From positions 1 through 57,594 of the forward strand of contig VGVR01000020.1 in assembly GCA_016873995.1 (NCBI GenBank): a stretch of 57,594 nt of DNA. Reading direction: 5' to 3'. A program made the translations under genes and the position numbers. This document shows, one piece after another, positions 17,387 through 27,292 of this stretch. Each line of letters opens with the position of its first letter. The stretch's first letter is position 1. The DNA is from Gemmatimonadota bacterium. GTDB lineage: Bacteria > Gemmatimonadota > Gemmatimonadetes > Longimicrobiales > Gaopeijiaceae. Below the pieces are notes generated by a model. It worked only from the letters and a program-made list of their open reading frames with translations, searched no databases and was not told the DNA's origin.

Positions 17387-19012
17387 CTACGGCGCGACCA
17401 GCCTCGCGAAGTCCGTCCACGGAACCGGACGCCCGTGGATGGGCACGATCGTCGTCACGTCGAGGCCGAGCCGGCGGACCTGTTCGTAGAGCGCCCGGTG
17501 GGCCTGCGTGGGCGCGGCGGGGCGCGGCTCCCCCGGCACCGCATCGAACAGGTCCGCCTCGATGAGCAGGCGCTCGGAGGGCAGATAGGCGATCAACATG
17601 CCCTCGCTGTGGTCCAGCGGATGCACGTAGGAGATGTGCAAGGAGCGACGGCCGTCGTTCAGCCAATAGTTCTCCCGCACCACCTCGTACTGATATCCCT
17701 CCGCGAGCTCCGTGGGCGGCCACTGGGACACCATGTCGGGGGCGAGGGTGCGTGGCGCGTAATTCAGCACGTCCCGCGTGTAGAAGTCGTAGTTCTTCCA
17801 GTGGGTGACGATGGTCGCGCCCACGTGCATGTACGTGCGCAGTCCACCGATGTGGTCGTGGTGCTGGTGGGTGTTCACCAGAAAGCGGATGGGCTTGTCG
17901 GGCGCCAGCCGCGCGACCTCGTCGATTACGGCTAGACTGCGCTGCTCGTGCAGCGGTGCCTCGACCACGGCCACGTAGTCTTCGAACTCGATCGCGACGC
18001 TGTTGTGCGACGCGCCGCCGAGCAGCCAGACACCCTCGGCGAGCGACTCGGTCGTGACCCGCACGGAGTGATCGGCGTTGCGCACCGACTCGGGCACGAC
18101 GACGGGCTCTCCGCAGTCGTTGAGGCGGATATTCGCCATCTGGCCGCCGAAGCCGTTGTGCCCGGCGTTCACGCTCTGCGCTTGGTAGTTGTCGTCCCAC
18201 CCGTCGTGATGGTGCCACCCGGTGGGGAAGCGCACGCCGTTGCCCACGTCCACGTAGCTCGCGTCCGTGAACTCGTGCTCGTAGTTCATGTCGCCGAGCA
18301 CGGGATCCGGCACCCAGGTGTGGATCCGCTGGAGCAGGTTCCTGCCGTTGATGGTCGCGTCCACGCGGTACTTCCCGAGCACGGTGATCGACACGATGGT
18401 CATGCGCTCGGGCCGGGTCGTGGGCCCGTCGCGACCCATCTCGCCGAGCTCCCACCGCCACGTCGCCACGGGATTCGCGCCCGGCAGAGCCGCGGCCTTC
18501 AAGAACCCGTGCGGGTTCATCCATAGGTCGAGCTGCCACCTCTCCGCCTCCTCCGGGCTCGCCGCGACCGGCCCAGCGCCTCCATCGACGTGCCAGCCGA
18601 AGCGTCCGCTCACATAGAAGCGCTGGCGCGAGCTCCGCTGGAGGGGCGTGCCCCCGAGCCATCCTTGGCCGTACTTCCAACTGGCAGGGTTCCGGCCCGG
18701 CGTCCGATCGAACGCCTCGACACTCGTTCCGGCATCCCAGTTCATGGTGCGCACGTAGTTCGTGAGCGGCTCGCCCCGGGGCCAGTCGACCTCGTAGCCG
18801 TTCAGTCTGGCCTGGCCGACCATGCCGGCATACGCGCTTCCGGCGATGGTCAGACAGCGCACGTTCGCGGTGCCGATGGCCTCCGCGGCGGCGCGTAACA
18901 CGGGGGCGGGGTCGATGTACCCCGGCGGCAACTGCTGGGCTGCGGCGTGGACTCTGCCGACCGCGGCGGCGAGCGCGGTCGCGAGCGACAGGGTGCGGAT
19001 CGTGGCGCGCAA
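17387..19012 (-). CDS. Exported metallo-beta-lactamase-fold hydrolase
   Basis: A ~541-residue exported protein. The C-terminal part (residues ~330-540) is an MBL fold with the zinc motif THQHHDHIGG and a late PIHGRPVPW. The N-terminal ~300 residues carry no motif I recognise, apart from repeated Trp/Gly and HHHDGWDDN. I chose TTG 19012, because a GAGG ribosome site lies 5 nt upstream and the protein then begins directly with a signal peptide (TIRTLSLATALAAAVG, cleavage near VHA-AAQQ). A longer ATG-initiated form to 19132 lacks this logic. Divergent from the NHL gene at 19208. Substrate unknown. Confidence 0.75.
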   Translation of the reverse strand: MRATIRTLSLATALAAAVGRVHAAAQQLPPGYIDPAPVLRAAAEAIGTANVRCLTIAGSAYAGMVGQARLNGYEVDWPRGEPLTNYVRTMNWDAGTSVEAFDRTPGRNPASWKYGQGWLGGTPLQRSSRQRFYVSGRFGWHVDGGAGPVAASPEEAERWQLDLWMNPHGFLKAAALPGANPVATWRWELGEMGRDGPTTRPERMTIVSITVLGKYRVDATINGRNLLQRIHTWVPDPVLGDMNYEHEFTDASYVDVGNGVRFPTGWHHHDGWDDNYQAQSVNAGHNGFGGQMANIRLNDCGEPVVVPESVRNADHSVRVTTESLAEGVWLLGGASHNSVAIEFEDYVAVVEAPLHEQRSLAVIDEVARLAPDKPIRFLVNTHQHHDHIGGLRTYMHVGATIVTHWKNYDFYTRDVLNYAPRTLAPDMVSQWPPTELAEGYQYEVVRENYWLNDGRRSLHISYVHPLDHSEGMLIAYLPSERLLIEADLFDAVPGEPRPAAPTQAHRALYEQVRRLGLDVTTIVPIHGRPVPWTDFARLVAP

Positions 19013-19207
19013 GGTGGCCTCGGCGTTGGAGGTTCCAACGAATGCTGCGGACGCCTCGGCATCATCGGGCCGAGCGGTCCGTCGCGCAAACGGGCGGGCC
19101 GCGACCCGACCGAGGGTGGGCGCCTGGCGCATCCTCGTCGCCCCCCCGTATCCTCGGGCTACTCGGCCGCGGTGACCCGACTGAATTCAGGACTGACGAG
19201 GTCGCAG

Positions 19208-20293
19208 ATGGCGCGTATCCTCCGCTCGCAACGCACGCATTGGAGTTCGTGGGCGCTCGTCGGCGTCCTCGTGGGGGCGGCCATGGCCTCCCACGCCGCG
19301 GCCCAGTCCGGGCGGTGGCAGGAGGCCCCAGCCCCGTCGCCGCCGCCCCACCTGAACGGCGGCCGCTGGGGCGAGATGATCCAGGTTCGGGTCGGCCCGC
19401 GCGACCACGTGTACGTGCTGCACCGCTGCTTCAAGGTGGTGCTCGGAGACCCGGGCGTCGCGCCGGGCCACTCGGACGGCCTCACCGCAGACTGTCTCGG
19501 ACGTTGGGCGGTACATCCGCCGATCCTGGAGTTCGACGCTTCGGGAGCCTTCGTGGGGAGCTACGGCGTCGGGCTGATCGGCAGGCCGCACGGCTTCGCG
19601 GTCGATCACGAAGGAAACATGTGGGTGACGGACGCGGCGCTAGTCCCCGGGGAGATGGGCTCGGTCGTGCGGAAGCTGAGCCCCACGGGCGAGCTGCTGA
19701 TGACGCTCGGCACCCCCGGGGTGACCGGGCGGGGCCGGGACACGTTCGACCGCCCGAGCGGCGTGGCGGTCGCGCCCACGGGCGAGGTCTACGTCGCCGA
19801 CGGTGAGGCCTCGAACGACCGCATCGTCAAGTTTTCGGCCGACGGTCGCTATCTCCTGGAGTGGGGGACCTCTGGTTCGGCTCCGGGCCAGTTCGACAAC
19901 CCACACGACCTCGTGGTCGACGCGCGTGGGCGCGTCTTCATTGCGGACCGGGGCAACGATCGGATCCAGATCTTCGACCCGAACGGGCGCTTCCTCGAGC
20001 AGTGGACAGGGTTCGGGCGCCCGAGCGGGATCTTCCTCGAGCGCTCGACGAACGCATTCTACTCCACGGACTCGCAGTCGAACGCGCAGAACAACCCGGG
20101 CGTGCGGAGGGGCATCTACATCGGGAACGCGCTCACCGGAGCGGTCACGGACTTCATCCCCGACCCGGACCTCGCCCTGGCGGACCGCACGCGCATCTCG
20201 GGCGCCTCGGGCATCGCGGCCAACGCGGCCGGCACCGTGATCTACGCCGCGGACGTGGCCCCGTGGCGGCTCCGGATGTACGTGCGCCGCTGA
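19208..20293 (+). CDS. Secreted NHL-repeat beta-propeller protein
   Basis: A 361-residue protein with a signal peptide (residues 1-32, ending ASHAAAQ) followed by at least five NHL-type blades, for example RPSGVAVAPTGEVYVAD, NPHDLVVDARGRVFIAD and the linking NDRIQIFDPNGRF. Such propellers are seen in peptidyl-alpha-hydroxyglycine lyases and in many binding proteins; no catalytic residues can be assigned here. It is a paralogue of the lipoprotein at 41189, sharing KFSADG, IADRGN.RI.IFD and FGR.SG.F. ATG 19208 is the start nearest the signal peptide; the frame is open further upstream without coding character. Confidence 0.8.
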   Translation: MARILRSQRTHWSSWALVGVLVGAAMASHAAAQSGRWQEAPAPSPPPHLNGGRWGEMIQVRVGPRDHVYVLHRCFKVVLGDPGVAPGHSDGLTADCLGRWAVHPPILEFDASGAFVGSYGVGLIGRPHGFAVDHEGNMWVTDAALVPGEMGSVVRKLSPTGELLMTLGTPGVTGRGRDTFDRPSGVAVAPTGEVYVADGEASNDRIVKFSADGRYLLEWGTSGSAPGQFDNPHDLVVDARGRVFIADRGNDRIQIFDPNGRFLEQWTGFGRPSGIFLERSTNAFYSTDSQSNAQNNPGVRRGIYIGNALTGAVTDFIPDPDLALADRTRISGASGIAANAAGTVIYAADVAPWRLRMYVRR

Positions 20294-20457
20294 CCGGCGG
20301 AGGGGGACGCCTCGGGGGTGTCGCACCCCTCGAAAGCCACCCGGAGTCACCCCCGCCGCGAGCCCTTGGGCGCCCATCCTCCCCCGCTTAGGTTAGCCCG
20401 TCTTTCGCGCCGACCCGCCGGAAATCCGGCGCGCTCCCAGGGGAATCGCCGCCGAGC

Positions 20458-22914
20458 ATGGCAAGTGAAGTGAAGGACGGTTACGACCCGTCGGCCGTGG
20501 AAGCCAAGTGGCAGCGTCTCTGGGACGAGCGCGGCACGAATCGCTTCACGCTCGAGCAGCTGCGCGCCGCGAAGGACCCCTACTACAACCTGATGATGTT
20601 CCCCTACCCCTCGGCCGAGGGGCTCCACGTGGGGAACATCTACGCGTTCACCGGTGCCGACGTGCACGGCCGCTATCACCGACTGCGCGGCAAGACGGTC
20701 TTCGAGCCGATGGGCTTCGACGCCTTCGGCATCCACTCGGAGAACTTCGCCCTGAAGGTGGGCAAGCATCCGATGGACCTGATCCCGTCGAACGTCGCGA
20801 ACTTCACGCGGCAGCTGAAGCGCATCGGCGGCATGTTCGACTGGAACCACGCGGTCGACACCACGGACCCCGACTACTACAAATGGACGCAGTGGGTCTT
20901 CGTCCAGCTCTTCGAGGCCGGCCTGGCCGAGCGCAAGGAAGCCCCGGTCAACTGGTGCCCCTCGTGCATGACCGTGCTCGCGAACGAGCAGGTGATCGCC
21001 GGGGAGTGCGAGCGGTGCGGCACCGCGGTCGAGCAGCGGCGCATCGCGCAGTGGTTCTTCAAGATCACCAAGTACGCCGAGCGGCTGCTCGACAACCTGG
21101 CGCGCATCGACTGGTCGGAGAAGACCAAGAAGGCGCAGGTCAACTGGCTCGGCCGCAGTGAAGGCGCGCGCCTGCGCTTCCCCGTCGTCGACGAGAAGGG
21201 CCGCGAGACGGGCACGACCATCGAGGTCTACACGACCCGCCCGGACACGGTTTTCGGTGCGACGTACATGGTGCTCTCGCCGGAGCACCCCCTCGTCGAC
21301 AAGGTGACGAACCCGGGGCTGTCCCCGCCGGTCTACGCCTACCGCGACAAGGCCCGCCAGAAAGACTTGGTCGCGCGCCAGAAGGTCGACAAGACCAAGA
21401 CGGGTGTCTCGACCGGCGGCTACGTGCGCAACCCCGCCACGGGTCAGTCGATTCCCATTTGGATCGCGGACTACGTGCTCATGGGGTACGGCACCGGCGC
21501 GATCATGGCCGTACCGGGGCACGACCAGCGCGACTTCGATTTCGCCCAGCAGTTCGAGCTGCCGATCGTGCGCGTCGTCGCAGGCCCGGGAGCGGACGCG
21601 ACCACGTCGCTCGACGAGGCCTACGTCGGCCCGGGCGTGCTGGTGAACAGCGGGCGCTTCGACGGTACGGACGTCACGGACTCCGTGCGGGTGCTCACCC
21701 GGTGGGCCGCCGAGCAGGGGTGGGGCGAGGGGCAGGTCAACTACCGTCTGCACGACTGGTGCATTTCGCGGCAGCGGTACTGGGGCCCGCCCATCCCCAT
21801 CATCTATTGTGATGCGTGCGGGCCGGTCGCGGTGCCCGCCGATCAGCTCCCCGTCGTGCTCCCGCGCGTGGAGGACTTCCAGCCCGATGACTCGGGCGTG
21901 AGCCCGCTCGCGCGCGTCGAGTCCTGGTACAGGACGACGTGCCCGAAGTGCGGCAAGCCGGCGCGTCGCGAGACCGACGTCTCGGACACGTTCCTGGACT
22001 CGGGCTGGTACTTCCTGCGCTATCCGTCCACGGACTTCCGCGACCGGCCCTTCGACGCTGCCATCACGAAGAAGTGGCTCCCGGTCGACTCGTACATCGG
22101 CGGGCACGAGCACGCGGTGCTCCACCTGCTCTACTCGCGCTTCGTCACGATGGCGCTGCACGACCTCGGCCACCTGGACTTCGAGGAGCCGTACGACGTC
22201 TTCCGCGCGCACGGGCTCATCATCTCCGAAGGCGCGAAGATGTCGAAGAGCAAGGGGAACGTGATCGTCCCCGACCCGGTCATCGAGGAGTACGGCGCGG
22301 ACACACTGCGCACGTACTTGATGTTTCTGGGGCCCTTCGAGGAGGGCGGCGACTATCGTCAGGAAGGCATCCAGGGGCCGTACGGGTTCCTGCACCGCCT
22401 CTGGGACACGGTGGTCTCGGCCGGAGAGGGCACCGCCGACGCGGCCGTCGAGCGGAAGGTGCACCAGACCATCCGCCAGGTCACCGAGCAGATCCCTTCA
22501 CTCCAGTACAACACGGCCATCGCGGCCCTCATGGAATGCCTGAATGTGGTCCGCGCCGGTGGACGTGCGTACGTGCGCGCCGAAGTCGAGCCGCTGGTGC
22601 CGCTGCTGGCGCCCTTCGCGCCGCACATCGCGGAGGAGCTCTGGGAGCGCCTCGGGCATCGCGGGAGCATCTTCGACGGCGCCAACTGGCCCGCGTACGA
22701 TCCGGCGAAAGCGGCCGAGACGAGCGTGACCATCGCCGTGCAGGTGAACGGCAAGCTGCGCGGCTCGATCTCCGTCGCCAAAGGCGCCGCCGAAGCGGCC
22801 GTCGTCGCTGCGGCACGCGCCGACGAGAACGTCGCACGACACCTGGAAGGCGTGCAGGAGAAGAAGGTCATCTACGTGAAGGAGCGCCTCGTGAACTTCG
22901 TGGTCGTCGCGTGA
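20458..22914 (+). CDS. leuS: Leucyl-tRNA synthetase
   Basis: Class I synthetase of 818 residues that charges tRNA-Leu in the cytoplasm. The HIGH-like motif is HVGN (about residues 57-60, in [12 protein letters not shown]), the KMSKS loop is intact (594-598), and a CP1 editing insert lies around residues 220-400 with [13 protein letters not shown] Cys-rich zinc knuckle near 165-190 (CPSC, CERC) and another near 495 (CPKC) are present. C-terminal anticodon-binding helices follow. Two tRNA-Leu genes (GAG, CAG) occur in the array at 36 kb. The TGA overlaps the tkt GTG. Confidence 0.97.
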   Translation: MASEVKDGYDPSAVEAKWQRLWDERGTNRFTLEQLRAAKDPYYNLMMFPYPSAEGLHVGNIYAFTGADVHGRYHRLRGKTVFEPMGFDAFGIHSENFALKVGKHPMDLIPSNVANFTRQLKRIGGMFDWNHAVDTTDPDYYKWTQWVFVQLFEAGLAERKEAPVNWCPSCMTVLANEQVIAGECERCGTAVEQRRIAQWFFKITKYAERLLDNLARIDWSEKTKKAQVNWLGRSEGARLRFPVVDEKGRETGTTIEVYTTRPDTVFGATYMVLSPEHPLVDKVTNPGLSPPVYAYRDKARQKDLVARQKVDKTKTGVSTGGYVRNPATGQSIPIWIADYVLMGYGTGAIMAVPGHDQRDFDFAQQFELPIVRVVAGPGADATTSLDEAYVGPGVLVNSGRFDGTDVTDSVRVLTRWAAEQGWGEGQVNYRLHDWCISRQRYWGPPIPIIYCDACGPVAVPADQLPVVLPRVEDFQPDDSGVSPLARVESWYRTTCPKCGKPARRETDVSDTFLDSGWYFLRYPSTDFRDRPFDAAITKKWLPVDSYIGGHEHAVLHLLYSRFVTMALHDLGHLDFEEPYDVFRAHGLIISEGAKMSKSKGNVIVPDPVIEEYGADTLRTYLMFLGPFEEGGDYRQEGIQGPYGFLHRLWDTVVSAGEGTADAAVERKVHQTIRQVTEQIPSLQYNTAIAALMECLNVVRAGGRAYVRAEVEPLVPLLAPFAPHIAEELWERLGHRGSIFDGANWPAYDPAKAAETSVTIAVQVNGKLRGSISVAKGAAEAAVVAAARADENVARHLEGVQEKKVIYVKERLVNFVVVA

Positions 22915-24914
22915 ACGATCTCCAGCGCCTGGCCGTCGACGCGGTCCGCGTACTCTCCATGGACGCCGTCGAGAAGGCCAACTCCGGACACCCCGGCACG
23001 CCGATGGCGCTCGCCCCGGTCGGCTACGTCCTCTTCCAGCGGCATCTACGGCACAACCCCAAGGACCCGGAGTGGCTCGACCGCGACCGCTTTGTGCTCT
23101 CGTGCGGCCACGCGTCGATGCTCCTCTACTCGCTGCTCCACCTGAGCGGCTACGAGCTCTCCGAGGACGACATCAAGAACTTCCGGCAGTGGGGCTCCCC
23201 CACCGCCGGTCACCCGGAGTACGGGCACGCGCCGGGCGTGGAGACCACGACCGGACCGCTCGGTCAGGGGGTGTCGATGTCGGTGGGGATGGCGCTGGCA
23301 GAGCGCTGGCTCGCAGCGCGCTTCAACCGGCCTGGGCACGAGATCGTCGACCACTGCACGTACGCGCTCTGCTCCGACGGCGACATGATGGAGGGGATCT
23401 CTCACGAGGCCGCCGAGCTCGCGGGGCATCAGAAGCTCGGCAAGCTCGTCTGGATCTTCGACGACAACCGCATCAGCATCGACGGGAGCACGGACCTCGC
23501 CACCTCGGTCGACCACGCCAAGCGCTTCGAGGCGTACGGCTGGCAGGTGCTCCGCGTGAATGACGGCAACGACCTCGAGGCCATCGACGCGGCGATCGCA
23601 GCGGCCAGGCGCGAGACGTCCAAGCCGACGTTCATCATCCTGCGCACCACTATCGCGTGGGGGAGCCCGGGCAAGGCGAACACGGCGGGGGCGCACGGCG
23701 CGCCGCTCGGCGCGAAGGAGATCGAGGCCACCAAGAAGAACATCGGCTACCCGTCGCTCGAGCCGTTCTACGTCGATCCCTCGGCACGGAAGCACTGGGC
23801 GGAGTGCATCGACCGCGGCGAGAAGCTCGAAAGCACTTGGCACGCCGAGTTCGCGGCGTATCAGGCGGCGCATCCCGAGCTCGGGGCCGAGTACCTCCGC
23901 ATGATGGCGGGCGACCTCCCCGAGGGGTGGGACGCCAAGGTGCCCGACCTGTCCGCACCCAAGGCGGCGGACGCAACGCGCAATTGGTCCGGCAAAGTCA
24001 TCCAGGGGATCGCAGCGGGCGTCGCCAACCTGGTCGGCGGCTCCGCCGACCTGGCCGGCTCCAACAAGACGGACATCGAGGGCGCGCCCGACCTGCTCGC
24101 AGCCACCCCGGCAGGCCGGAACGTCCGCTACGGCATCCGCGAGCACGCGATGGGCGCCGTCATGAACGGCATGTCCTTGCACGGCGGCGTGCGCCCGTTC
24201 GGCGGCACCTTCCTCATCTTCTCGGACTACCTGCGCCCGGCCATCCGGCTCGCCGCGCTCATGGAGCAGCCCGTCGTCTACGTGTTCACGCACGACTCGA
24301 TCGGGCTCGGCGAGGACGGCCCCACGCACCAGCCCAGCGAGCAGCTCGCCTCGCTCCGGGCGATTCCGAACCTGCTCGACCTGCGCCCGGGCGACGCGGC
24401 GGAGACCGAGGTCGCGTGGCGTGTGGCGATGGAGCGGACGGATGGTCCGACGTTCCTGGCGTTGAGTCGCCAGAAGGTGCCGCTGCTCGACCGCACCGCG
24501 GCCCTCGCGCCGGCGGCCGGGTTGAGGCGGGGCGGCTACGTGCTCGCCGAAGCGTCGCGCGGGAAGCCGGAGGCGATCGTGATCGCGAGCGGCACCGAGC
24601 TGGCCATCGCGCTGGCCGCACGGGAGCGACTGGAGCAGGACGGCATCCCGACGCGCGTCGTCAGCCTCCCGAGCTGGTATCTCTTCGCACGCCAGGACAC
24701 CGCGTATCGCGCGTCCGTGTTGCCGCCGGCCGTGACCGCACGGGTCTCGATCGAGGCTGCCACGACGTTCGGTTGGGAGCGCTGGATCGGGATGGACGGC
24801 GCCGCCGTCGGACTCGACCGCTTCGGCGCTTCGGCTCCGGCCGAAGTGCTCTACGAGCAGCTCGGCATCACGGCCCAGCGGGTCGTCGGCCTGGCAAGGA
24901 ACATCCGGAGGTGA
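22911..24914 (+). CDS. tkt: Transketolase
   Basis: Thiamine-diphosphate enzyme of the non-oxidative pentose phosphate and Calvin-type carbon rearrangements, 667 residues as usual. Visible motifs are [13 protein letters not shown] (N-terminus), [14 protein letters not shown], the ThDP motif starting [14 protein letters not shown] and ending DDNRIS, and in the second domain [13 protein letters not shown] and [16 protein letters not shown]. The GTG start at 22911 overlaps the leuS stop as GTGA, so translation is coupled to the synthetase; the pairing looks like chance operon packing rather than shared function. Confidence 0.96.
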   Translation: MNDLQRLAVDAVRVLSMDAVEKANSGHPGTPMALAPVGYVLFQRHLRHNPKDPEWLDRDRFVLSCGHASMLLYSLLHLSGYELSEDDIKNFRQWGSPTAGHPEYGHAPGVETTTGPLGQGVSMSVGMALAERWLAARFNRPGHEIVDHCTYALCSDGDMMEGISHEAAELAGHQKLGKLVWIFDDNRISIDGSTDLATSVDHAKRFEAYGWQVLRVNDGNDLEAIDAAIAAARRETSKPTFIILRTTIAWGSPGKANTAGAHGAPLGAKEIEATKKNIGYPSLEPFYVDPSARKHWAECIDRGEKLESTWHAEFAAYQAAHPELGAEYLRMMAGDLPEGWDAKVPDLSAPKAADATRNWSGKVIQGIAAGVANLVGGSADLAGSNKTDIEGAPDLLAATPAGRNVRYGIREHAMGAVMNGMSLHGGVRPFGGTFLIFSDYLRPAIRLAALMEQPVVYVFTHDSIGLGEDGPTHQPSEQLASLRAIPNLLDLRPGDAAETEVAWRVAMERTDGPTFLALSRQKVPLLDRTAALAPAAGLRRGGYVLAEASRGKPEAIVIASGTELAIALAARERLEQDGIPTRVVSLPSWYLFARQDTAYRASVLPPAVTARVSIEAATTFGWERWIGMDGAAVGLDRFGASAPAEVLYEQLGITAQRVVGLARNIRR

Positions 24915-24954
24915 GGGGTATCAAGCGGCGGTAAGTACGTTCTCGGGAGGACTT

Positions 24955-25497
24955 ATGTCCCATACCACCTCCGCCCCCCTACGCTCCAGCAGTCCGCCCC
25001 TCGCCCCCCACGGCCGCCTCGCATAGGACCTCGTTTTCGACGCCTTCTACGGGGGCGGCATCGGTGGATCGGCGGTCGCCTTCTTCTTCCTGGTCGCAGA
25101 CGTCTGGAAGACCCGGCCCCTGTTCACGCCTTCCCTGATGGGGGTGGTGTTGTTCACGCAGGCGAGCCCGCTGACCGTCACGGATGTGCGGCTGGACATG
25201 ACCGCGTATTTCACCATGGTCCACATGGCGACGTTCGCGCTGTTGTCGTTGGGCATCTCGTACCTCTGCCGGAGGTCGCGACTGGTCGAGGGTCATCCGG
25301 TCGTGATCAGCTCGGTCGTGTTCGGCATTCTCACCGCGGCGATCATCGCCGGCGATCTCACGTTGATGCCCGGGATCGTCGCGGCTCTCGGGGTCGTGAA
25401 CGTGCTCCTCGCCAATGCCCTGACCGGGGTGGCGATGGCTGCATTCTTTCGGTGGTCCCATCGCCCGGAGCGGTACGCGGGGCCGACCGCTACCTGA
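24955..25497 (+). pseudogene. Four-helix membrane protein gene with an in-frame TAG
   Basis: From ATG 24955, with ribosome site GGGAGG 4 nt ahead, the frame encodes 180 codons interrupted once by TAG at 25024-25026 (codon 24). Beyond it the protein continues at once into membrane-type sequence (DAFYGGGIGGSAVAFFFLV, then RPLFTPSLMG) and three more hydrophobic helices ending at the TGA at 25497. A downstream start at ATG 25138 would omit the first helix. It resembles small uncharacterised membrane proteins in which FDA.YGG.IGGS is the conserved opening. Either a recent nonsense mutation, a sequence error or readthrough. Confidence 0.65.
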
Positions 25498-25556
25498 ACG
25501 GACGCTCCGCATCCCTCCCCAGGTCGCGGCTTGCCTCCGGTCCGCTCGCGACCTAC

Positions 25557-25577
25557 GGTGACGCCTTCGGCGTCACC
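25557..25577. terminator. Perfect 9-bp hairpin upstream of a ribosome site
   Basis: ggtgacgcc / ggcgtcacc with a TTC loop, no T-run. It lies 6 nt before GGAGG (25584-25588) of the following gene, so it could end the upstream transcript or act as a 5' leader structure. Confidence 0.45.
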
Positions 25578-25597
25578 CTCTCCCGGAGGTAGCCCCC

Positions 25598-26164
25598 ATG
25601 GTCATTCCGATCACGTCGCTCTGGCTGCCGATCCTGATCGCCGCGGTGCTCGTGTTCGTGGTGAGCTCGATCCTCCACATGTTCATCAAGTATCACCGCA
25701 GCGACTACAGCCCGCTCCCCGACGAAGACCGGGCCCAGGACGTGCTGCGCGGGCTGAATGTCCCGCCAGGCGATTACATGCTGCCGTACTCGGGAAGTCC
25801 GGAAAACATGCGTTCCGACGCGTACAAGCAGAAGGTCGAAAAGGGTCCGGTCGTCATAATGACCGTCCTTCGTCCTGGCGCGGTCTTCAACATGGGCCCG
25901 CAGCTCACCCAGTGGTTCGCTTACGCGCTGCTCGTGGGCATCGTGTCGGGGTATCTCGCGGGACGAGTGCTCACCCCGGGCGCGGACTACCTACAAGTGT
26001 TTCGCATCACGGGCACGGTGTCGTTCGCGTGCTACTCGATGGCGCTCATGCAGCGCGCGATCTGGTTCAGCCAGAGTTGGACGAGCACACTCAAGTCGAT
26101 GTTCGACGGGTTGGTGTACGCGTTGCTGACGGCCGGAGCGTTCGGCTGGCTCTGGCCGGCCTGA
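25598..26164 (+). CDS. Conserved membrane protein of unknown function
   Basis: A 188-residue inner-membrane protein. One helix at residues 5-27 (LPILIAAVLVFVVSSIL) is followed by a soluble loop of about 75 residues with YSPLPDEDRAQDVLRGL and GDYMLPYS, and then three helices near 110-130, 140-160 and 168-187. I have seen this layout in uncharacterised bacterial proteins but do not know a function. A strong ribosome site GGAGG is 9 nt before ATG 25598. It follows the amber-interrupted membrane gene and may be co-transcribed with it unless the hairpin at 25557 terminates. Confidence 0.75.
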   Translation: MVIPITSLWLPILIAAVLVFVVSSILHMFIKYHRSDYSPLPDEDRAQDVLRGLNVPPGDYMLPYSGSPENMRSDAYKQKVEKGPVVIMTVLRPGAVFNMGPQLTQWFAYALLVGIVSGYLAGRVLTPGADYLQVFRITGTVSFACYSMALMQRAIWFSQSWTSTLKSMFDGLVYALLTAGAFGWLWPA

Positions 26165-26182
26165 CCCGGAAACAGTTGGCGG

Positions 26183-26950
26183 TCAGCGAGCGAGCGTCGC
26201 CGCCAGCGGCGGCGGCGGCGGCGGAACGCGCGTCACCGCCGCTGTCCGCCGCCGGCGCGTCCGGATGGGCCGGTCGTTGAGCCGGACGGGCCGACACCCG
26301 ACTCGACGGGCCCACGCGCGCCACGACGAGCCGTGTCCACGGTGACCCGTAAGCAAGTAATCCGCGGCGTGTGCCATCTCGTGCAGGAGCGTATCGACGA
26401 GCTCCTCGTCGTTCCCCTCCAACATGAGATCGACGTTGAGCGCGATCTCTCGCACAGACCGCTCACCCGCCCCGCCCTCCCCTGGAACCATGTGCCCCAA
26501 AGCGCGCTTCATCCGGTTGCTCAGGCGTAGCGGCAAGTCATCCGGGAGCCGCCCCTCGAAGCGAGTGCGGTTGAGGTCTCGATAGAGGGTCCTGAGGTAC
26601 CGAGACTGCTGAAAAGTGGCGCAGCAGGCCGATTCTGAGCGGTTGCGGGGTTCTGCGCGAGCGTCCCGGAGCGCCTCGGAGAGAGGGGGCCATGCCCGGA
26701 TCGCCGAGGCCGCGCGTCGCCTCCTGGCTGCGGTCCACCAGCCGCCCTCTGCCACCAGGTCCGCGAACGCATCCAGCAGCTCCGGAGTGGCCGTCCGGTA
26801 CGCCGCATGGAGGTTCAGCACACGGCCACCTTGCGTGAGGGACCAGACCGTGCTGCGGTTCATCCGGAAGGACACGCGCCTTACGCGCGTTGCCCTTCGC
26901 CGCCTCAATTCGACGAGAAACTGCTCCGGGGACAGGTTCATTGGGCTCAC
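26183..26950 (-). CDS. SprT-like zinc metalloprotease domain protein
   Basis: A 255-residue protein with a C-terminal SprT-like domain. The zinc motif is HEMAHAADYL near residue 193, followed by GHGSSWRAWARR, whose His is the third ligand. The upstream part contains a conserved YLRTLYRDLNRTRFEGRLP segment, also family-typical. The first ~100 residues are Arg-rich and unassigned. SprT-like domains occur in proteases that process DNA-protein crosslinks, but that role is not implied for short bacterial forms. The start may be GTG 26950 or ATG 26941; neither has a clear ribosome site. Convergent with the membrane gene ending at 26164. Confidence 0.72.
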   Translation of the reverse strand: MSPMNLSPEQFLVELRRRRATRVRRVSFRMNRSTVWSLTQGGRVLNLHAAYRTATPELLDAFADLVAEGGWWTAARRRRAASAIRAWPPLSEALRDARAEPRNRSESACCATFQQSRYLRTLYRDLNRTRFEGRLPDDLPLRLSNRMKRALGHMVPGEGGAGERSVREIALNVDLMLEGNDEELVDTLLHEMAHAADYLLTGHRGHGSSWRAWARRVGCRPVRLNDRPIRTRRRRTAAVTRVPPPPPPLAATLAR

Positions 26951-27111
26951 TTTGGGCCACCACTAGTGACCGTGTACGGCACCGTCGCATACACTACATG
27001 TGGTATTTCTCTTCGTCATCCCTATTGCGCATTCCCCCGGATGCTTAGTAGATACAACCCGTTCACGTTCGCTGTTGTTATGTGGCACCCTCATCGCTCG
27101 GAGGTACTCCC

Positions 27112-27192
27112 GTGGCAGCGAAGAAGAAGGCAAGGAAGAAGGCCGCAGGTGCGAAGAAGCGCCCCGCGAAGAAGAAAGCGAAGCGGAAGTAG
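27112..27192 (+). CDS. 26-residue Lys/Arg/Ala mini-protein, histone-tail-like
   Basis: GTG 27112 to TAG 27192 encodes 26 residues of only Met, Ala, Lys, Arg, Gly and Pro, with KKKARKK, AKKRPAKKK and KRK blocks; 16 of 26 are Lys or Arg. The ribosome site GGAGG sits at 27100-27104, 7 nt before the start, and an excellent intrinsic terminator follows at 27224. A lone gene with its own signals argues for real expression. The composition is that of H1-like or ribosomal tail peptides that bind nucleic acids electrostatically. No family can be named from so short a chain. Confidence 0.6.
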   Translation: MAAKKKARKKAAGAKKRPAKKKAKRK

Positions 27193-27199
27193 CGGTAAC

Positions 27200-27217
27200 C
27201 CAACCTCCACAGGTTGG
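27200..27217 (+). repeat. Small hairpin in the mini-protein 3' UTR
   Basis: CAACCT CCAC AGGTTG-type stem directly after the 26-codon gene and before its terminator. It may stabilise the mRNA 3' end. Confidence 0.4.
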
Positions 27218-27223
27218 AGAGTG

Positions 27224-27254
27224 CTGGCGCCCTTCGGGGCGCCAGCTTTTTTTT
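27224..27254 (+). terminator. Strong intrinsic terminator
   Basis: Perfect 9-bp stem ctggcgccc / gggcgccag closed by a stable TTCG tetraloop, followed after one C by eight T. It ends the mini-protein transcript and shields the cyclase gene that begins at 27293. Confidence 0.9.
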
Positions 27255-27292
27255 GGGGGCTCGTCACGCCCGCCACGTCGCCCGGAATCGCA

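Noticed and set aside
18947..19207. N-terminal extension of the NHL protein upstream of 19208
   Set aside because: The frame is open, but the added residues are antisense to the start of the MBL-fold gene and would precede a good signal peptide.
26165..26280. Plus-strand continuation after the 25598 gene with Ala-rich text
   Set aside because: It is the antisense of the Pro/Thr/Val-rich tail of the SprT-like gene and has no start signals.
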